In this document: in pieces, positions 9,609 through 16,640 of the stretch
Layout of the letters: every line of letters begins with the position of its first letter
Position numbering within the stretch: position 1 is the first letter of the stretch
NCBI GenBank assembly: GCA_035388225.1
Contig: DAOOPM010000004.1
Coordinates: 1 to 64,000 of the forward strand
Source: SB25 sp029560875
GTDB lineage: Bacteria > Bacteroidota > Bacteroidia > Bacteroidales > Tenuifilaceae
DNA: 64,000 bases
Reading direction: 5' to 3'
Position numbers and translations under genes: made by a program
Notes under the pieces: generated by a model
What the model saw: only the letters and a program-made list of their open reading frames with translations
What the model was told of the DNA's origin: nothing
The model's database searches: none

Positions 9609-10714
9609 TTCTTTTCTACCTGATACTTCCAATTGTTATTCTGGCTGTTTTGCGATTTCTTGTGGCTTTGTTCAACTATCTCACAAATCCATACCTAAAG
9701 GATTACAAGCCAACATCGGAAAGTTTAGTGTCGGTTTTAATACCTGCACGAAACGAGGAAAAGAATATCGAAAACTTGCTGGTCGATTTATTGGACCAAA
9801 CACACAGCAACATTGAAGTATTGGTTTATGACGACCAATCCACCGATTCCACCTCACAAATTGTACTGCAGTACTCCAAGAACAATCGTAATATTTGCCT
9901 TGTAAGTGGAATGGAACTAGCTGATGGTTGGCTCGGTAAGAACTATGCTTGCTACAACCTTTCGCAGAAGGCTAAAGGCGATTATTTGCTATATCTGGAT
10001 GCCGATGTAAGGATAAAGCCCCAATTTATTGAGAATTCGTTGGGTTATATGCAACGGAATAAACTGGCTTTGCTTTCATTTTTCCCCTATCAGGTTACAA
10101 AAACCTTTGGCGAGCGTATTACAGTTACTGTAATGCAGTGGATTTTACTATCGTTATTACCATTGCGGCTGGTTCAGTGGAGCAAAAGGCGTTCACTTTC
10201 CGCTGCCAATGGCCAAATGATGATGTTTAAAACAGATATTTACCGTAAATATCAATTTCACGAGCAGTTTAAGGCAAATCCTGTGGAGGATATTTCCATA
10301 GCGCGTTCGGTGAAAAAACTGCGTTACCGTATGGCCACTCTGCTTGGAACCGAGAACGATATACAGTGCCATATGTATGGCTCATACGATGAGGCCATAG
10401 CGGGATTCTCCAAGAATGTGTGCGATTTCTTTGGTAGAAACCATAAGGTGATGATTGCTTTTGCAGCCATTACTACATTAGGTCCAATTCTTGTTTTGTT
10501 CATCATGCCATTTCCGTTGATTTTTGCCTATTTCTTTTCGGTTATTATGGCAAGAATGATGGTTGCCCAGTTATCAAAACAATCTGCGTTTATGAGTGTT
10601 TTACTGTTACCTATGCAGCAATTTGCATTTGTGCAGATGGTAAGAGCGTGGTGGCGAAGCCATAAAAATGGAACTTTTGTATGGAAAAACAGGGAGATAA
10701 CTACAAGCAAATGA
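9605..10714 (+). CDS. Family 2 glycosyltransferase, carotenoid glycosyltransferase (CruG/CrtQ-like)
   Basis: Membrane-anchored GT-A fold glycosyltransferase of 369 residues. An N-terminal helix (about 2-22) precedes the GT2 catalytic domain: P-A-R-N-E-E at 47-52, the Asp pair Y-D-D at 75-77, the metal-binding D-A-D at 132-134 and an E-D motif near 225. Hydrophobic segments follow at about 270-310. The architecture resembles CruG (carotenoid 2'-O-glycosyltransferase) and CrtQ of the staphyloxanthin pathway. It overlaps the upstream acyltransferase gene by ATGA and the downstream TPR gene by ATGA, so all are translationally coupled. The likely job is transfer of a hexose or deoxyhexose to a hydroxycarotenoid; the sugar cannot be deduced. 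Confidence 0.8.
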   Translation: MILFYLILPIVILAVLRFLVALFNYLTNPYLKDYKPTSESLVSVLIPARNEEKNIENLLVDLLDQTHSNIEVLVYDDQSTDSTSQIVLQYSKNNRNICLVSGMELADGWLGKNYACYNLSQKAKGDYLLYLDADVRIKPQFIENSLGYMQRNKLALLSFFPYQVTKTFGERITVTVMQWILLSLLPLRLVQWSKRRSLSAANGQMMMFKTDIYRKYQFHEQFKANPVEDISIARSVKKLRYRMATLLGTENDIQCHMYGSYDEAIAGFSKNVCDFFGRNHKVMIAFAAITTLGPILVLFIMPFPLIFAYFFSVIMARMMVAQLSKQSAFMSVLLLPMQQFAFVQMVRAWWRSHKNGTFVWKNREITTSK

Positions 10715-11460
10715 TTTTCAGAAGTTTTATTCTGTTTTTATTACCATTTCTTCTTGTTGTAAAAACTGGCGTTGCAAATTCGTCGGTATACGACGATAGG
10801 CTTTACAATTGCTTCGTTTTAAGCGATATGATGGAGTGGCAGCGGGTGATTGCTGATTTGGAGAAGGAGTTTGAAACGACTAAGAGTGTTAAAGTTGAAT
10901 TTCAACTACTTCATGCCCAGTATGGTTTTATTGGATTCTTGTTAGGTTCAAAGAGAACTTCATTGGGCGAGGAGTACATTGCAAAGGCTGATAAGCATAT
11001 TGCCAGTTTACTAAAATCGAATCCTAAGTGGGTTGAGGTTATAGCGTTGGAGGCGGCTATTATTGCCTACAAAATCTCTCTCCGACCATATAAAGCGCCT
11101 TTCCTTGGACCAAGGAGTATGAGTTTAATTGATGATGCTTTGAAACTTGAACCTAACAATATCTACGCACTAATTGAGAAAGGAAACTCCAAGCATTACG
11201 CCCCTTCGTACGTGGGAGGAAGTCCTACAGAAGCGATTGTTCAGTACCAAAAGGCAATTACAGGTATAAAATCCTCAAACAAAACCAAAACATGGTGGTA
11301 CCTAAACACATTAACCCAGTTGGCCTTGGCTGCCGAAAAGGCCAAAAATTATACTCTGGCATCAAAAACGTATAAGGAGATTCTTTCCATTGAGCCAAAT
11401 TTTAAATGGGTAAAGGACGAGTTGTATCCAAAGTTTTTGAAAAAGACCGCGAAAGGGTAG
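10711..11460 (+). CDS. Secreted TPR-repeat protein in the carotenoid operon
   Basis: I place the start at the ATG at 10711, inside the preceding stop (ATGA), because it immediately yields a signal peptide (positively charged start, hydrophobic core L-F-L-L-P-F-L-L-V-V, cleavage near A-N-S). An upstream in-frame ATG at 10681 would put that signal internal. The 249-residue product contains TPR-like helix pairs, the clearest in its last 80 residues (a repeat ending N-Y-T-L-A-S-K-T-Y-K-E-I-L-S-I-E-P-N-F). It is probably periplasmic. No enzymatic motif is visible. Co-transcription with pigment genes suggests a role in assembly or transport of the pigment, but that is only contextual. Confidence 0.75.
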   Translation: MIFRSFILFLLPFLLVVKTGVANSSVYDDRLYNCFVLSDMMEWQRVIADLEKEFETTKSVKVEFQLLHAQYGFIGFLLGSKRTSLGEEYIAKADKHIASLLKSNPKWVEVIALEAAIIAYKISLRPYKAPFLGPRSMSLIDDALKLEPNNIYALIEKGNSKHYAPSYVGGSPTEAIVQYQKAITGIKSSNKTKTWWYLNTLTQLALAAEKAKNYTLASKTYKEILSIEPNFKWVKDELYPKFLKKTAKG

Positions 11461-11497
11461 TGGGTTGCTCGGTTATTTGTTTTGAGTTTTTAATTGG

Positions 11498-11684
11498 AGA
11501 CCTTCCAAAGTCCGTAGGACTTGGAAGCGTCAAATTTACGTTTCATACCAATGATTAATCCTTTGCGATGCAAACAATCATTATCTTTTCAAACTATCAC
11601 CATTACTTGCATCGCTTTTTAAATGCTTCGCATTAATACCCCGAGTTAAAACTCGGGGCTATTGCTTGCGCCCCTTTGGGGCTG
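11498..11684 (+). repeat. Dispersed triple-palindrome intergenic repeat, copy B
   Basis: The best-preserved forward copy of the element. It begins AGACCTTCCA with the GTCC/GGAC hairpin (about 11501-11527), continues with the inverted repeat GCGATGCAA (11567-) and TTGCATCGC (about 11607-11615) spaced by roughly 31 bases, and ends with the hairpin CCCCGAGT/ACTCGGGG (about 11639-11658) plus a smaller GCCCC/GGGGC hairpin. It lies just downstream of the carotenoid operon. Confidence 0.82.
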
Positions 11685-11730
11685 TTATTTTTGCAGTTGT
11701 ATTTTGCGTAATTAATTATAGCGATTTGCT

Positions 11731-11791
11731 CTTACCCCTCTCTGAGTTTATCCGCCAACTGGCGGAGTCAGGAAGAGAGGGGCAGGGGTGA
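11731..11791. repeat. Nested palindrome (cruciform-capable inverted repeat)
   Basis: Outer arms CCCCTCTCT (11735-11743) and AGAGAGGGG (11774-11782) enclose CTGA/TCAG and an inner CCGCCA-AC-TGGCGG palindrome. It lies in the gap between the carotenoid operon and the porin gene, just after repeat copy B. There is no T-tract on either side, so an intrinsic terminator is less likely than a REP-like unit. Confidence 0.75.
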
Positions 11792-11851
11792 GTTCGTGGA
11801 ATATACAATTGGATTTTGCATTTTCAAATTGACTAATTGCCAAATTGATTA

Positions 11852-11859
11852 TACTTTCG
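11852..11859 (+). promoter_or_regulatory. Possible -7 box for the porin-like gene
   Basis: TACTTTCG resembles TAnnTTTG with one mismatch. An ATTG at 11828-11831 lies 20 bases upstream as a possible -33 element. The start codon is 20 bases downstream, a common leader length in this phylum. Confidence 0.4.
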
Positions 11860-11879
11860 CACCTTGAAAAATCCAAATT

Positions 11880-12923
11880 ATGAAGAAGATACTTACTTTG
11901 ATTTTAGGAGTTATTCTTGTTTACTCTAACTCAACTATAGCACAGGATTCTTTGGCAAAGGCTCAAACCATTGAGGTTAAGCAGAAAGTTTGGGCAACCA
12001 TTTTTGCATCGTACTATACTACGTTTAAAGGTGAGTATAAGCCCAAGAGTGCTTTCGAAATGCCTACAGCATTGTTTGGTTATTCCGCAACTTTCTCCGA
12101 TAAGTTAAAAGCCACACTTATTTATGATGTAACTCGAACTACCAATGCAATCAAGGTAACCGATGAGAATGGCGACCCAATGAATGTATCCTATAACGAG
12201 GGAAGTAAGTACACGGCGTTTCTAAAAATGGCCGAGATTAAGTATTCGCCTGCACATTTTATCGATTTAAGAATTGGTCAACTTTTGAATACCCAGTACT
12301 TAACAACTCAGGATAAGTTCTGGGGTTACCGTTACATTTACTTCACATACCAAGAGGTGCATCGCTACGGAAATCCTGCGGATTTTGGCGCACAGGTCGA
12401 TTTGAAGTATGGCGATAAATTGTTGAATCAAATCTCCGTAACCAATGGCGATGGTCCATTTAAAAGTCAGGATGAAAACGGAAAGTTTCTATATTCTAAC
12501 AACCTGGAGATATATCCAGTTAAGGGACTCATATTAAAACTCTATGCCGACTATTCTCCAGAATCCGATACGGCAAAGTTAGCCAAAGATAAGTATGCCT
12601 TCTCGGCATTTGCGGGCTTTAAAACCGACAAGTTCCGTGTTGCAGTGGAGTATAATAAAGTCGTAAACTATGGTTACAGAGAGAACTCCGATTACTATGG
12701 AATATCAACCTTTGGTTCATACACAATCAATCCTAAATTTGATGTGTTGGTTCGGTACGATTATATAAACCGTTCATTTCCGCTGAATTTGGAAAAAGCA
12801 CATCTAATAATTGCAGGCCTACAGTATCAACCCATCAAGAATTTGCAATGCTCGGTTAATTTGCGTAACCTGAGCCCTGCGGATAGGTTGATGGTTTATG
12901 GTAGTTTTGGGATAACGTTTTAA
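11880..12923 (+). CDS. Outer-membrane beta-barrel porin-like protein
   Basis: A 347-residue exported protein with a clear signal peptide (MKKI, hydrophobic core, cleavage at I-A-Q-D). The rest consists of alternating amphipathic strands rich in Y, F, K and D, ending in a C-terminal aromatic strand (Y-G-S-F-G-I-T-F), the usual outer-membrane barrel signal. It resembles Bacteroidota phosphate-selective-porin (OprO/P) type channels in size and strand pattern, but the substrate cannot be assigned. It is monocistronic, followed by a strong hairpin shared with the convergent HMA gene. An alternative is a general diffusion porin. Confidence 0.75.
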   Translation: MKKILTLILGVILVYSNSTIAQDSLAKAQTIEVKQKVWATIFASYYTTFKGEYKPKSAFEMPTALFGYSATFSDKLKATLIYDVTRTTNAIKVTDENGDPMNVSYNEGSKYTAFLKMAEIKYSPAHFIDLRIGQLLNTQYLTTQDKFWGYRYIYFTYQEVHRYGNPADFGAQVDLKYGDKLLNQISVTNGDGPFKSQDENGKFLYSNNLEIYPVKGLILKLYADYSPESDTAKLAKDKYAFSAFAGFKTDKFRVAVEYNKVVNYGYRENSDYYGISTFGSYTINPKFDVLVRYDYINRSFPLNLEKAHLIIAGLQYQPIKNLQCSVNLRNLSPADRLMVYGSFGITF

Positions 12924-12924
12924 A

Positions 12925-12953
12925 AAACAAGCCCCGAAATGCGGGGCTTGTTT
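12925..12953. terminator. Bidirectional intrinsic terminator
   Basis: A perfect 12-base stem (AAACAAGCCCCG / CGGGGCTTGTTT) with a 5-base loop lies between the convergent porin-like and HMA protein genes, with A/T-rich tails on both sides. Confidence 0.9.
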
Positions 12954-12957
12954 CATA

Positions 12958-13266
12958 TTACGATTTCTTCTTCTCTTCAATCACCTTGGCTTCGTAGCCT
13001 AGTTTTTTAATTGCCTCGGCAATTTTCTCGGGGGTTGTTTTGGCATCGTCGTATTTTACTGTTACCATTTTCTCATCGAGCGATGCGGTTACTTCCTTTA
13101 CACCTTTCTCAAATGCTAAATCGCGCTCAATTTTTGCCTTGCACGATTTACAGTGCATACTAACCTCGTAAACTACAGTTTTATCAACTTTTTTCTGTGC
13201 GTAGGTTTCTGTGGTATTTGCAACCATAAAGGCTATACCCAAAAGTACAAACATTAACTTTTTCAT
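12958..13266 (-). CDS. Exported heavy-metal-associated (HMA) domain protein
   Basis: A 102-residue protein with an N-terminal signal peptide (MKKLMFVLLGIAFMVA, cleavage near T-Y-A-Q) and one ferredoxin-like HMA domain at about 30-97. The metal site is M-H-C-K-S-C with Cys39 and Cys42, so a soft metal such as Cu(I) is the likely ligand. Being exported distinguishes it from cytosolic CopZ. It is the last gene of a minus-strand group with a CopZ-like protein and a TonB receptor, which suggests a periplasmic metal shuttle working with the receptor. Metal identity is inferred, not shown. Confidence 0.85.
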   Translation of the reverse strand: MKKLMFVLLGIAFMVANTTETYAQKKVDKTVVYEVSMHCKSCKAKIERDLAFEKGVKEVTASLDEKMVTVKYDDAKTTPEKIAEAIKKLGYEAKVIEEKKKS

Positions 13267-13297
13267 TTTATTAATTTTTATTTGGTTTGATGATTAT

Positions 13298-13504
13298 TTA
13301 TTGTTTAGCAGGATATCCCAGAATATCCAGTTTCTTAAGAATAGTGCTTTTAATACTATCATCGTTGTAGGTAACGGTTACTGTTGCGGTTGGCAAATCA
13401 ACCTCAACGCTTGTAACGCCTTGGATGCTCGAGAGTCCAGTTTTAACTGCATTTGCGCATCCCATGCATTTCATATTGCTTACAATTAATTTTTCGGTTT
13501 TCAT
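13298..13504 (-). CDS. Cytosolic CopZ-like metallochaperone (HMA domain)
   Basis: A 68-residue single HMA domain without a signal peptide. The binding loop is M-K-C-M-G-C with Cys13 and Cys16, the MxCxxC form typical of copper chaperones, and the fold ends with the usual L-G-Y-P-A. It lies 31 bases upstream of the exported HMA gene and 36 bases downstream of the TonB receptor gene on the same strand. No copper ATPase is encoded next to it, so its partner is elsewhere or is the neighbouring metal protein. Mercury-type chaperones are a less likely alternative. Confidence 0.85.
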   Translation of the reverse strand: MKTEKLIVSNMKCMGCANAVKTGLSSIQGVTSVEVDLPTATVTVTYNDDSIKSTILKKLDILGYPAKQ

Positions 13505-13540
13505 GTGCTAAGTTATTAATTATTAACTACTAATTATCAA

Positions 13541-15775
13541 TTATTTCCACATTGAAATTCTGATTCCAGCATAGTATTTCGCTCCAGTGATAGGTCCCCA
13601 AACCTGCGATGCATCAAAGTACTGGTTGTAAGGATTCTCTGGGTATATTATTGGGTGATGTTGTTTAAAACCGGTTAGGTTTTCAACTCCAACATACAAG
13701 TCCCATTTACGGAACAATTTTGTTAGCTGAAAGTTCATTGTGGTGTACGAGGGGAAATCCATTCCCATTTGCACATCAACAGGATAGCCGTCCATACTTG
13801 GTAATCGACCGCCACCATTGAGCTGTATAGTGTAGTCGAACTGCCATTTCTTCAATGGTGTTTTGTAACTAATGCTAACTAAACCTTTATTTTTGCTGAC
13901 CAGAGGCTTTTGCTGTAATTCTCCGTTAATGGTGGTTTTTACATCGTTTATCCTGTAAGCCATAGTTAAATCGAGTCCTTTCACTGGTTGAGTGTTTATC
14001 TCAATCTGGTAGCTGTTGGAGTACGATTTACCCTCGAGGTTATGAAAGTATACAGATGTTGCATCTCTATCGGTATCGACTATATACTGGTTCTCAAAGT
14101 TTGTGTGGTAGTAATCAGTACTAATGGTGAGATTTTTGCCCCAAATTTTATACCTCTGGGTGATATTTAAGCCAAAATTCCATGCTTCCTCCAGTTTAGC
14201 ATCTTCCTCAAAAACAAACTGCCTGTTGCTTGCCAGCAAATTACTATTCTCCGATACTGCCGAAGGATAACGATACCCTTTGCCAGCGCTAGCCCTAAAG
14301 GTTAATTGCTCCCACGGTTTGTACATTGCGTGGAATCGGGGGGTAGTAAAGTAGCCGAATTTACTATGATGGTCAACCCTGTAGCCAGCCATTAGTGTAA
14401 GCATTTCTAGGTGTTTATAGGTGTATTCGGCATAAACACCTGGTACTCTTTCGTATCTATTAAGGTTTACTCCATTCAGGCTTTCTATGTAACCATCGTA
14501 GTTAAAGTTAACCCCAGATTTTATGGTATGATTGGTATTTCCAATGTATGTCATAAAAATCAGGTTACTATGGTAGCTGTTCTGTCTGGCATCGTAGGCT
14601 CTTGGTCCATAGTTCGATGTTTGGTCGTGGTAGGTAAATGCGTTTATCCAACCCAAGCTGGTTGACGGTCTATCGAATATGTATCCCGTTTTGCTGAAAG
14701 CCTCAAATCGGTTTGTGTTAACATCAATACCGTATGGATTTCCTACGGTTTGCTCGGTGCTTCTATCGTAATCAACCTGACCAGCCAAGCGTTTTTCCTG
14801 CAAGAATTTAACCCCAATGTTCGATTCGAACTTCTCTCCCTGATACTTCCATCGGTTAAATAAATGGTACTGCGTGGTTAGTGGATGGTCAAGAAAATTA
14901 TCTTCATTGTGGTCAATTCTGTTCCCTAAATGCGAACCGTGCGCCAGAATCATTGTCGATACCTTTTCGTTTACATCAACAGCATAGTTTGCGTTGAATT
15001 CAGTCATACCAAGATTATTGGCGTAAAGGTTAAGGTGCATCTTTTCCTGCTCCCAGGGCTTTTTAAATTCAATGTTGATTTGACCAGTGATACTCTCGTA
15101 GCCATTTGCCACCGATGCCGTTCCTTTCGATACCTGAATGGATTCCATCCAAGGGCCAGGAACATATCCAAGTCCGTATGCCGATGCAAGTCCTCGAAGT
15201 GTTGGTACATTCTCAAATTGCATTTGAGTATAAATTCCTGCTAATCCAAGCAGTTGAATTTGCTTGGCACCTGTAACCGCATCGCTGTACGATACATCTA
15301 CCGAGGCATTTGTCTCAAAGCTCTCAGAAAGGTTGCAGCAAGCCGCACGCTTTAGTTCATTGTTTGTTATAACCTGAGTTTGAATTGGATTTAAGCGTTG
15401 CAGGTGAGTTCCCGGAACAGTTGTGGTAACAGTAACACCCTCAATGGTGTTCTCCTGTATTAGAGTGTGTTCAACAACCTTGGTTTTAAAATCAACCAAT
15501 ACTGTATCGGTTTTGAAACCAATAAAGCTGATGACAATCTTATCGAATCCTTTAACGGTTTGTAGCATAAAGTGTCCTTCGGAATCGGCCGAGGTTCCTG
15601 TTGTGCTACCCAACCAAATTATGTTTGCCCCAACCAAGGGCGATATATTGCCCTTATCGTCCTTACCGTAAATATGCCCGTGGATTATATCCTGAGCAAT
15701 TCCAGCACTAGTAAGTAGCAATACGGTATAGAGCAAGGCTATTCCTTTTATGTATATTGATTTAATCGCTTTCAT
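13541..15775 (-). CDS. TonB-dependent receptor, probable metal-related substrate
   Basis: A 744-residue outer-membrane receptor. A signal peptide (cleavage near S-A-G-I-A-Q-D) is followed by a carboxypeptidase-regulatory-like beta-sandwich (about 30-110), the plug domain (about 120-230, with N-P-I-Q-T-Q-V-I-T and A-A-C-C-N-L-S-E-S-F) and a 22-stranded barrel ending Y-Y-A-G-I-R-I-S-M-W-K. The plug has a Cys pair at the A-A-C-C position that I recall from Bacteroidota receptors associated with metal-handling genes. It heads a minus-strand group with the two HMA proteins, and the HYC_CC_PP protein is just upstream. I infer copper or another soft metal, or a metallophore, as substrate. It is not a SusC-type glycan receptor because no SusD follows. 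Confidence 0.88.
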   Translation of the reverse strand: MKAIKSIYIKGIALLYTVLLLTSAGIAQDIIHGHIYGKDDKGNISPLVGANIIWLGSTTGTSADSEGHFMLQTVKGFDKIVISFIGFKTDTVLVDFKTKVVEHTLIQENTIEGVTVTTTVPGTHLQRLNPIQTQVITNNELKRAACCNLSESFETNASVDVSYSDAVTGAKQIQLLGLAGIYTQMQFENVPTLRGLASAYGLGYVPGPWMESIQVSKGTASVANGYESITGQINIEFKKPWEQEKMHLNLYANNLGMTEFNANYAVDVNEKVSTMILAHGSHLGNRIDHNEDNFLDHPLTTQYHLFNRWKYQGEKFESNIGVKFLQEKRLAGQVDYDRSTEQTVGNPYGIDVNTNRFEAFSKTGYIFDRPSTSLGWINAFTYHDQTSNYGPRAYDARQNSYHSNLIFMTYIGNTNHTIKSGVNFNYDGYIESLNGVNLNRYERVPGVYAEYTYKHLEMLTLMAGYRVDHHSKFGYFTTPRFHAMYKPWEQLTFRASAGKGYRYPSAVSENSNLLASNRQFVFEEDAKLEEAWNFGLNITQRYKIWGKNLTISTDYYHTNFENQYIVDTDRDATSVYFHNLEGKSYSNSYQIEINTQPVKGLDLTMAYRINDVKTTINGELQQKPLVSKNKGLVSISYKTPLKKWQFDYTIQLNGGGRLPSMDGYPVDVQMGMDFPSYTTMNFQLTKLFRKWDLYVGVENLTGFKQHHPIIYPENPYNQYFDASQVWGPITGAKYYAGIRISMWK

Positions 15776-15857
15776 AGTTTTATAAGTTGAGATTAAGTAA
15801 AGTTATTTCCATTTAACAATGGAAATAACTAATCAACTCGAGTGTGTGACTCGATAA

Positions 15858-16331
15858 CTACGAAAGTGTGTCGGATATTTTAAGTGAATTGAGGCTAATG
15901 AGCAATGCTTTCCCCCATAGCGTTGGAGGAGGAGTATCAGATTCTGTGTAAAATTTCTGAAAATTTTCGGGGGTAATGAGTTTTTCAGTATGCACATTTT
16001 GCTCAACTACTGCTACTAGAATCTTAATAAAACTGATGCTTGTTGATACAACTGGAACAACATCGTTCAATTTAATTGAGACCTGTTCATTATTACAGCC
16101 ACAACTTTCAGATTCGTTGCTAATTGCTTCAACCTCCTCGAAGTCGCAGCAGCCATGCTGAACGTTATTGGTTGTGTGCATATCGCACCCAACTTCGCTG
16201 TAAATTGATATTTCGGTTTTACCCTCGCAGTCGCAATGATGTAGAAAAATAGTCAAACCACTCGATGCAACAATCAATATTGTTGCAAGAGGCAAGGCTA
16301 CGGCTATTTTTAGGAACTTTTTTAGCATCAT
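15858..16331 (-). CDS. Cys/His-rich membrane-anchored protein, HYC_CC_PP family
   Basis: A 157-residue protein with one N-terminal hydrophobic segment (about 7-30), then a periplasmic part with clustered metal ligands: H31-H32-C33-D34-C35, C49, H59-G-C61-C62 and C77-G-C79, and a P-P-P motif at 134-136. This order (H-x-C, CC, PP) matches the Bacteroidota HYC_CC_PP family, whose function is not established. It lies about 80 bases upstream of the TonB receptor on the same strand, so I infer that it belongs to the metal-handling group and binds metal in the periplasm. No catalytic motif is seen. Confidence 0.75.
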   Translation of the reverse strand: MMLKKFLKIAVALPLATILIVASSGLTIFLHHCDCEGKTEISIYSEVGCDMHTTNNVQHGCCDFEEVEAISNESESCGCNNEQVSIKLNDVVPVVSTSISFIKILVAVVEQNVHTEKLITPENFQKFYTESDTPPPTLWGKALLISLNSLKISDTLS

Positions 16332-16377
16332 TACATTATATTGCTCAAACCTATTAACGGCAAATAAACAAAATTGT

Positions 16378-16545
16378 TTACGATTTATGATACTTTTTTA
16401 ACTCTTTAACAGAGCAGCCAGCACTTGAGCACCCTGCGCATCCGCCACTACTCTTGTACTTTGGATTAAAAACTCTGTAAATAGAGTAGAATGTATAACC
16501 CATGGTTACTGTTAGTATTATGTAAACTAATATTTCCTGAATCAT
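16378..16545 (-). CDS. FeoB-associated Cys-rich small membrane protein (55 aa)
   Basis: A short gene found by reading the gap between the HYC_CC_PP gene and feoB. The product has one transmembrane helix (about 4-20) followed by a basic stretch and a Cys cluster, G-G-C-A-G-C-S-S-A-G-C-S, with Cys36, Cys39 and Cys44. This is the layout of FeoB-associated Cys-rich proteins, which accompany FeoB in Bacteroidota and Firmicutes in the place occupied by FeoC elsewhere. The start is 96 bases beyond the feoB stop on the same strand, consistent with a feoAB-small protein operon. Its role in ferrous iron transfer or FeoB assembly is inferred from family context. Confidence 0.85.
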   Translation of the reverse strand: MIQEILVYIILTVTMGYTFYSIYRVFNPKYKSSGGCAGCSSAGCSVKELKKYHKS

Positions 16546-16640
16546 CTTTATTGAATAACTTATTGTTTTGCTATAGGGTTATCCGTCAACACTCCACCCA
16601 TTAGTTCATTCTCTCAATAGCCTAATAACTCAATAACCAC

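Noticed and set aside
14930..15244. 104-codon plus-strand frame inside the TonB receptor gene
   Set aside because: Antisense to a well-supported receptor; no signal or domain features.
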